Below, one piece after another: positions 1 to 5,256 of a stretch of DNA of 5,256 nt. The notes under the pieces were generated by a model. The model searched no databases. It was not told the origin of the DNA and saw only the letters and a program-made list of their open reading frames with translations. Origin of the DNA: Actinomycetes bacterium (GTDB taxonomy: Bacteria; Actinomycetota; Actinomycetes; Actinomycetales; Beutenbergiaceae); the NCBI GenBank assembly GCA_021793935.1, contig JAJYRV010000163.1:1-5256 (forward strand), read 5' to 3'. Each line of letters starts with the position of its first letter. Within the stretch, counting starts at the first letter, position 1. Position numbers and translations under genes: made by a program.

Positions 1-253
1 CGGGCACTTGATCGGCGAGGAACCGCGCGGTCGCTAGCGCGGAGGTCCACAGATCCGATTCTGCAACCTCCAGGCCTGCTGCTCGCAGCCGGGCCGCGAG
101 GTCACGAGGGGTGAAGATCGAGTTGTTCGTCAGCACCTGGAACGGGATCTGCTGCTCGCGCAACGCGGCGAGAAAGTCAGCCGCGCCGGGCAGGGCGTAC
201 GACTCGTGGACGAGCACGCCGTCCATATCGGTGAGCCAGGATTTAATCGTCAT
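1..253 (-). CDS. HAD-superfamily phosphatase, NagD/AraL-like (class IIA), N-terminal part
   Basis: The minus strand reads open from an ATG at 253-251 to the window edge and gives the first 84 residues. HAD motif I is near the N-terminus as DMDGVL (nucleophile D9, general acid/base D11). Motif II follows as LTNNS (T42 to S45), and then TPRDLAARLRAAGLEV, a stretch typical of NagD/AraL-like class IIA HAD hydrolases. The usual products are cytoplasmic Mg-dependent phosphatases of sugar phosphates or nucleotides; the substrate cannot be told from this part. The cap domain and motifs III/IV lie outside the window. The gene is divergent from the TrmH methyltransferase, with 50 bases between the two start codons. 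No Shine-Dalgarno sequence at a usable distance precedes the ATG, while a -10-like hexamer sits six bases upstream, so a leaderless mRNA is likely. Family assignment is firm; exact function is open. Confidence 0.85.
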   Translation of the reverse strand, partial: MTIKSWLTDMDGVLVHESYALPGAADFLAALREQQIPFQVLTNNSIFTPRDLAARLRAAGLEVAESDLWTSALATARFLADQVP

Positions 254-259
254 GCCCCT

Positions 260-265
260 ACTGTA
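260..265 (-). promoter_or_regulatory. Candidate -10 element for the HAD gene (leaderless)
   Basis: Read on the minus strand, the hexamer is TACAGT, which fits the actinobacterial TAnnnT pattern. Only six bases separate it from the ATG at 253, so transcription would start at or next to the start codon. I see no convincing -35 hexamer. The hexamer overlaps the 9-base palindrome CTACTGTAG (258-266), which could be chance or a small operator. Confidence 0.4.
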
Positions 266-293
266 GTGAGCCGGGGCCCGCTCGCGACAGGCA

Positions 294-299
294 TACTAT
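294..299 (+). promoter_or_regulatory. Candidate -10 element for the TrmH-family gene (leaderless)
   Basis: TACTAT matches the TAnnnT pattern of actinobacterial SigA promoters and lies four bases before the GTG start at 304. There is no Shine-Dalgarno sequence ahead of that GTG, which agrees with a leaderless transcript. No clear -35 hexamer is visible about 17 bases upstream, where the sequence is a GC-rich run that includes the palindrome CGGGGCCCG (272-280). This promoter would also drive the helicase gene downstream. Confidence 0.45.
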
Positions 300-303
300 C
301 TTC

Positions 304-1017
304 GTGCCCGAAGAATTCACCCCTGCCACACCACCTGCTCATCTTGACGCTCCCGAGGCAGATCTGCCCGGCGCTGCGGCGCATGAAACCGATCCGGCCG
401 CGCGAGCGGTCGGGGTAGGGCCCTGGGCCGGAGAGTGGCCCACGCAGGAGCACTACGATCCGGAACTGCTCGCGGCAGGCGACCGGCGCAACGTCGTCGA
501 CGAATACCGGTATTGGAAGCTTGAATCGATCATCGCGGATCTCGATACCCGGCGCAGCCCCCTGCACGTCGGAATTGAGAACTGGGGCCGGGACTTCAAC
601 ATCGGCTCCGTCGTCCGCACGGCGAACGCCTTCAACGTCGCCGCCGTCCACATTATTGGCCGGCGGCGATGGAACCGCCGCGGCGCAATGGTCACCGACA
701 GGTACCTGCACGTGTTTCATCACGAAACAGTGGCCGAGTTCGTCGCCTGGGCACACGAAGCGGGATTGGAGGTGCTCGGCGTGGACAACGTGCCCGGATC
801 CGTACCGCTGGAACACCGGCCCCTGCCCCGCAAAGCTGTGCTGGTTTTCGGTGAAGAAGGCCCGGGCCTGAGCGAGGAGATGCGCGCGGCGGCCTCCGAA
901 GTCCTGCACATCACTCAACACGGCTCCACCCGCTCCATAAACGCTGGTGCCGCCGCGGCCGTGGCGATGTGGGCGTGGATGCTGCAGCACGGCGGCCCGG
1001 GGAACGCGGGAGGATGA
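304..1017 (+). CDS. TrmH/SpoU-family RNA 2'-O-methyltransferase
   Basis: This 237-residue cytoplasmic protein should transfer a methyl group from S-adenosylmethionine to a ribose 2'-hydroxyl in tRNA or rRNA. All three SpoU (SPOUT knot) motifs are present. Motif 1 is N99-IGSVVRTANAF with catalytic-type R105. Motif 2 is LVFGEEGPGLSEE at 180-192. Motif 3 is ITQHGSTRSINAGAAAA at 203-219, forming the knotted cofactor site. There is no separate L7Ae-like substrate-binding domain. Instead a short N-terminal part carries GDRRNVVDEYRYW (about 59-71), preceded by an acidic Ala/Pro-rich tail of roughly 35 residues that is probably disordered. The GTG at 304 is the only reasonable start: no in-frame ATG occurs before motif 1, and a -10-like TACTAT lies just upstream. 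Whether it modifies tRNA or rRNA cannot be decided here, so no symbol is given. The stop codon is two bases before the likely start of the helicase gene, which suggests an operon with translational coupling. Confidence 0.93.
   Translation: MPEEFTPATPPAHLDAPEADLPGAAAHETDPAARAVGVGPWAGEWPTQEHYDPELLAAGDRRNVVDEYRYWKLESIIADLDTRRSPLHVGIENWGRDFNIGSVVRTANAFNVAAVHIIGRRRWNRRGAMVTDRYLHVFHHETVAEFVAWAHEAGLEVLGVDNVPGSVPLEHRPLPRKAVLVFGEEGPGLSEEMRAAASEVLHITQHGSTRSINAGAAAAVAMWAWMLQHGGPGNAGG
1008..1013 (+). promoter_or_regulatory. Shine-Dalgarno sequence deciding the helicase start
   Basis: GGGAGG lies inside the last codons of the TrmH-family gene. It abuts the ATG at 1014 with no spacing, which is too close for initiation, but stands six bases from the in-frame GTG at 1020, an ideal distance. 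This favours GTG 1020 as the start. It also means ribosomes finishing the upstream gene (stop at 1015-1017) end on top of the next gene's initiation site. Confidence 0.6.
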
Positions 1018-1019
1018 AC

Positions 1020-4000
1020 GTGCACACGGGAGCGGACCTGCCAGCGGAGTTCCTCATGCACCTGGCAGGAAACCCCCGCGTCGATGTGTCTGACCCGGCC
1101 GCGCTCCGCCGCGCCTGGGTAGCCTGGGCAACCCTGTACGACCCGAACGGGGAAGAACCTTCGGAACAAGCCTTCGATGCCTACTTCTCCCGCCGCGAAC
1201 TCCCCACCCCGCTGAAGTCCTGGCGCTTCGCGGGAACGGTACGCAAGTCCCAACAGGTCATCCTCGACGCGACTCGTGACGTGCCGCGTGACCGCGCCGG
1301 GGAAGGGCTGCACATCGTTGCCCCACCGGGCGCCGGCAAAACCCTCATCGGCCTGCTACTGGCCATGAGAGCCGGACACAAGACGCTCGCGCTCGCCCCC
1401 ACGGCGACGATTCGCCACCAGTGGGCCCGCACGGCCCGGTCCCTTGCGGCCGGGACATGGGGCGAGGACGAACAAGGTGTTCCACGCGGAGCCGTGAGCG
1501 AAAACCCGCGCGACCTTGGTGATCTCACCGCGCTCACCTACCAGATGCTCTCCGTCGTCGGCGCGGACAACCCGTTCGAGGAACTTGCCCGCCGGCGTTG
1601 GATCGACGAACTCGTCGAAGGTGGCAGAACCACCACCGACGCCGCTACGTGGGTAACGGAGCTCGAGGAAACCAACCGCAAGTCCTTCCGCCGCGGGATC
1701 AAACGCCGGGCGCGGGCGATCCGGCGAGATGTCGTGCGGGAAGACCCCGAACGGCTGGAGGAGGTGCTGCACCCGAATGCACGGGAACTCATCACCCGGC
1801 TCGCTGAGACGGGGATCGGAACGATCATCCTCGACGAGTGCCACCACCTCCTCGATCACTGGGCGCTCGTAGTGCACTGCCTCGTCAACAAGTTGCGCGC
1901 GCGGGGGATCAACCCGCAGCTGATCGGGCTCACTGCGACCCTGCCGTCGGCGGAGGATGGCGAGGCGTACGAGAACTATATGCGCCTGCTCGGCGAGGTG
2001 GATTACGAACTTCCCACGCCGGCGGTGGTCAAGGAAGGAAATCTCGCCCCGTACCGCTCCTTCGCCTGGTTCGTTAGCCCCACCGAGGCGGAACTGGAGT
2101 TCATCTCTCACCACGAGAAACGCCTTAAGGAACTCATCACGGAGACCTTCCGAGGGGACGCGGGAATCACCTTCCTCACCCGGGTGCTGCAGACGGGGGA
2201 GGGAACCCCGGCCCAGCGGCTCGCGCAAGCCTTCAAGACGGACCCCGTGGTGGCCGAGGCCGCCTGCCGGATGCTTTCGCAGAGCGCCCCGCAGGATTCA
2301 CTGGTACAGCTGTTCCCACCGAGCGCAGCTGTTGCCCCGGACACCGAACAGCAGATCCGGTTACTGGCCCGCTACGCACTCACCATGCTCCTTCCCGACC
2401 CTGGCTCCGCTTCACAGTGGGCCGAGATCAAGAGCGTGCTCGTCGATTTCGGATACCACCTCACCGACCGCGGCATCCGCCGCGGGCGAGATCCAATCGA
2501 CGCGATCCTCGCGACGACGGTGGCCAAGGATCACGCCGTGCTCGAGGTGCTCCGGCTGGAACGGGAGAAGACGGAGCAGGTGCGCGCCGTCGTCGTCTGC
2601 GATTTTGCTGTGCACGGACACTTGCGGGGAATTCCGGCAGGCGAACGAAACGGGGGTCGAGCGGGCGCGCTTCGTTGCCACGAGATCCTCGCGGGCGCCA
2701 GTGAGATCGCGGATATGCGGCCGGTGCTCGTGACGGCGCAGCACCTGCGAGTGCCGCGAAGTGCGGGCGAGTACCTTGCGAAACAGCTCGGCGAACTCCT
2801 CGGAGAAGACGTGGAGGCGATCCCGGTCGAGGGGTTGCCGCACGTGTGTGAAATCGAGCCGGCAGCGGGATCGGCACGGGTCCTCGCTGCCGTGTCGAAG
2901 TTGATGACCCGCGGCGAGATCGGCCTCATCGTCGGCACGCGCGGGCTGCTCGGGGAAGGGTGGGACTGCCCGGCGGTGAATACGCTCATCGATCTGTCCG
3001 CCGTCGCCACCTCCGCCTCGACCCAGCAACTCCGCGGCCGCACCCTGCGCTTGGATCCGGCCTGGCGGGAGAAGGTCGCCCACAATTGGGCGATCACGTG
3101 CGTCATCGAACCGAGCGTTGACGTTGACGCTCTCGGCGATGTTGATCGGCTGCAGCGCAAACTCTCGATGGTGTGGGGCCTGAGCCTGGAGGGAAGCGAC
3201 GCGGTGATCAAGGGCGCGGAACACACCCTCGGCCCCGAGCATGCGCAGATGCTGGGAGATCTGATTCTCAAGGAGCGCAAAGCGACGACGGTCCGGCTCA
3301 ACAGGATCTGCGCGGATACCTTCCCCACGCGCGCCGACACCTATCGTCGATGGCGGGTGGGGGAGGAGTACGTCGGCCTCGCCAGCCCCGCGGCACGGAT
3401 CACGCCCGAGCGCCGGTTTGCGAGCCCCTTCCGCTCGGGGATCACATTCGAGGCGTTCTTCGTCGTCGTGGCGAGCCTGTTGGGATTCGGGCTGTACCAA
3501 GGGTTCAACTACTATCTCCGCACCGGCGGAAGCCTCACCGCGGGCGTAATCACCGCGGTGTGTTGCACAGCGCTGTTTGCTTATTTCGCCCGCAAGAAGC
3601 TGCGGGCGCTGTGGCAGGCCGTGAAGCAGTTTGCCCTACCGCTGACCGCCTACAAGGGGGCTGCGCTCGCGATCGCCGCGACGCTCGCCCGGCGCGGGGA
3701 GGTCCCCGAATTCGGGGCGAACAACGTCCACGTGGTGGCTGAGGGCGCGGTGAAGTTGCCCGAGGGGTACACGGTGACGATCGCCGGCGGCACCGATGAG
3801 GAGCAGGCGGCTGTGCTCGACACCCTCCGCGCCCTGTTCGAACCGATCACCTCACCCCGGTTCGTGCTGGAGGTGGGCGTGGGCGAACTGGGGTGGAAAC
3901 GGCCCTTGAGCCTCATCGCGGTGCGCGTGCTCGGCCGCTTCGGGTACCGGTCCCGGTTCTTCGGGCTTCCCCGCGCGCTCGGCAGACGCCGTGACGACGC

Positions 4001-4151
4001 GCGGTTCTTCGCCGAGCAGTGGGAGAAGTTGGTCGGACCATGCGCGCTGCATGAGATCACCGGCCCGGAGGATATGCAGATCCTCACCACCGCGAGAAAA
4101 CAGTTCGGCGGCGACGCGATCCGGGTGGGTCGGCGCGAGGTGTGGGCGTAG
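1020..4151 (+). CDS. Membrane-anchored SF2 DECH-box helicase with unassigned C-terminal domain
   Basis: This protein of about 1043 residues should be an ATP-driven nucleic-acid translocase or helicase of the SSL2/ResIII-like branch of superfamily 2. Counting from GTG 1020, Walker A is APPGAGKT at 101-108 (K107), motif Ia is LAPTATIRHQWA soon after, motif II is DECHH from 272, and motif III is LTAT at 304-307. In the second lobe, motif V is GTRGLLGEGWD at 639-649 and motif VI is QQLRGRTLRLDP from 669 with R674/R677 as arginine-finger candidates. A charged helical insert (about 186-258) sits before motif II, and about 210 unassigned residues (about 310-520) separate the lobes. The strand VRAVVVCDF (521-529) resembles motif IV. 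Two hydrophobic segments (about 812-830 and 839-857), followed by RKKLR, predict a membrane hairpin with both ends cytoplasmic. The C-terminal part (about 870-1043) is soluble and unrecognised. ATG 1014 is the alternative start; ATG 969 lies deep in the upstream gene and lacks a ribosome site. No nuclease motif is seen. Biological role is unknown; helicase assignment is firm. Confidence 0.9.
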   Translation: MHTGADLPAEFLMHLAGNPRVDVSDPAALRRAWVAWATLYDPNGEEPSEQAFDAYFSRRELPTPLKSWRFAGTVRKSQQVILDATRDVPRDRAGEGLHIVAPPGAGKTLIGLLLAMRAGHKTLALAPTATIRHQWARTARSLAAGTWGEDEQGVPRGAVSENPRDLGDLTALTYQMLSVVGADNPFEELARRRWIDELVEGGRTTTDAATWVTELEETNRKSFRRGIKRRARAIRRDVVREDPERLEEVLHPNARELITRLAETGIGTIILDECHHLLDHWALVVHCLVNKLRARGINPQLIGLTATLPSAEDGEAYENYMRLLGEVDYELPTPAVVKEGNLAPYRSFAWFVSPTEAELEFISHHEKRLKELITETFRGDAGITFLTRVLQTGEGTPAQRLAQAFKTDPVVAEAACRMLSQSAPQDSLVQLFPPSAAVAPDTEQQIRLLARYALTMLLPDPGSASQWAEIKSVLVDFGYHLTDRGIRRGRDPIDAILATTVAKDHAVLEVLRLEREKTEQVRAVVVCDFAVHGHLRGIPAGERNGGRAGALRCHEILAGASEIADMRPVLVTAQHLRVPRSAGEYLAKQLGELLGEDVEAIPVEGLPHVCEIEPAAGSARVLAAVSKLMTRGEIGLIVGTRGLLGEGWDCPAVNTLIDLSAVATSASTQQLRGRTLRLDPAWREKVAHNWAITCVIEPSVDVDALGDVDRLQRKLSMVWGLSLEGSDAVIKGAEHTLGPEHAQMLGDLILKERKATTVRLNRICADTFPTRADTYRRWRVGEEYVGLASPAARITPERRFASPFRSGITFEAFFVVVASLLGFGLYQGFNYYLRTGGSLTAGVITAVCCTALFAYFARKKLRALWQAVKQFALPLTAYKGAALAIAATLARRGEVPEFGANNVHVVAEGAVKLPEGYTVTIAGGTDEEQAAVLDTLRALFEPITSPRFVLEVGVGELGWKRPLSLIAVRVLGRFGYRSRFFGLPRALGRRRDDARFFAEQWEKLVGPCALHEITGPEDMQILTTARKQFGGDAIRVGRREVWA

Positions 4152-4201
4152 GGGCGCGCCAGAATAGGCGGAAAGTCCCAGTCTGTACTCGGTGCGGGTA
4201 C

Positions 4202-4228
4202 GCCGCTGGCGCAAAGCGCGCCCGCAGC
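4202..4228 (+). terminator. Imperfect GC-rich hairpin, possible terminator after the helicase gene
   Basis: Bases 4208-4212 (GGCGC) pair with 4218-4222 (GCGCC) around a five-base loop AAAGC. After a T/C mismatch the stem continues with 4205-4206 on 4224-4225, and after another mismatch with 4202-4203 on 4227-4228. No T-run follows directly; the only one is TTTT at 4245-4248, about 17 bases beyond. It could be a weak or Rho-assisted terminator, or simply GC-rich spacer between the helicase gene and fba. Confidence 0.3.
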
Positions 4229-4245
4229 CCGGTCGCGAGATGCGT

Positions 4246-4274
4246 TTTAGCTCCGCAACGTGGAACAATAGGGT
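4246..4274 (+). promoter_or_regulatory. Candidate SigA-type promoter for fba
   Basis: TAGGGT at 4269-4274 fits the actinobacterial -10 pattern TAnnnT. It is preceded at 17 bases by TTTAGC (4246-4251), which matches the -35 consensus TTGACA at three of six positions. Transcription would start near 4281, giving a leader of about 28 bases with a Shine-Dalgarno sequence. A separate strong promoter is expected for a glycolytic gene whose upstream neighbour is a low-expression type of gene. An alternative reading, GGAAC at 4262-4266 with GTCC 17 bases later (4284-4287), resembles an ECF-sigma promoter but is weaker evidence. Confidence 0.35.
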
Positions 4275-4298
4275 GCGGAAAATGTCCACTACACCTTG

Positions 4299-4304
4299 AG
4301 AGGG
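4299..4304 (+). promoter_or_regulatory. Ribosome binding site of fba
   Basis: AGAGGG stands four bases before the ATG at 4309. The spacing is slightly short but workable. It confirms the ATG as start, which also agrees with the usual N-terminus of the family. Confidence 0.6.
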
Positions 4305-4308
4305 TCAT

Positions 4309-5256
<948 letters not shown>

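Noticed and set aside
250..990. Long open frame on the minus strand opposite the TrmH-family gene
   Set aside because: It is an antisense shadow caused by G/C-ending codons; the plus strand encodes all three SpoU motifs, while the minus translation has no recognisable domain and no ribosome site.
969..1016. ATG at 969 as start of the helicase, adding 17 residues
   Set aside because: It lies deep inside the TrmH-family gene without a Shine-Dalgarno sequence, and the added residues (GVDAAARRPGERGR) look like frame-shifted upstream coding sequence.
1957..2733. Plus-strand open frame of 258 codons in another frame of the helicase gene
   Set aside because: Arg/Ser-rich translation typical of a shifted frame in GC-rich DNA; the helicase frame is continuous through it.
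2412..3500. Minus-strand open frame of 362 codons inside the helicase gene
   Set aside because: The plus strand here carries helicase motifs V and VI; the antisense product is rich in Arg, His and Pro without any motif, as expected of a shadow frame.
4153..4160. GGCGCGCC palindrome just after the helicase stop
   Set aside because: An eight-base GC palindrome is expected by chance in this composition, and there is no flanking repeat or integrase to make it an attachment or recombination site.

Overview
The window looks like chromosomal DNA of a high-GC actinobacterium. The support is strong G/C at third codon positions, apparently leaderless starts, and a class IIA fructose-bisphosphate aldolase of the mycobacterial/actinomycete kind. 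The aldolase and TrmH sequences feel closest to the Actinomycetaceae, but that is an impression from memory and not a search result.

Layout: (1) The left edge holds the N-terminal 84 residues of a HAD-type (NagD/AraL-like, class IIA) phosphatase on the minus strand. (2) A 50-base divergent intergenic region carries one TAnnnT-type -10 element per direction, each placed so that the transcript would begin at or near the start codon. (3) A SpoU/TrmH-family RNA 2'-O-methyltransferase follows on the plus strand. (4) Its stop region contains the Shine-Dalgarno sequence of the next gene, which encodes a protein of about 1043 residues. This protein combines an SF2 (DECH-box) helicase core, a two-helix membrane hairpin and a conserved-looking C-terminal soluble domain. 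(5) A 157-base intergenic stretch holds an imperfect GC-rich hairpin and a candidate promoter. (6) Class II fructose-bisphosphate aldolase (fba) then runs off the right edge, with the active-site residues present and about 25-35 C-terminal residues missing.

The HAD phosphatase, TrmH methyltransferase and aldolase are ordinary housekeeping genes. The membrane-anchored helicase is the exceptional element. All SF2 motifs are intact, a region of about 210 residues of unknown role separates the two RecA-like lobes, and the predicted topology puts both helicase and C-terminal domain in the cytoplasm, held at the membrane. It is probably translated from the trmH transcript. Its job cannot be read from the sequence. 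A role in nucleic-acid processing or defence at the membrane is possible, but no nuclease, methylase or other defence partner lies in the window.
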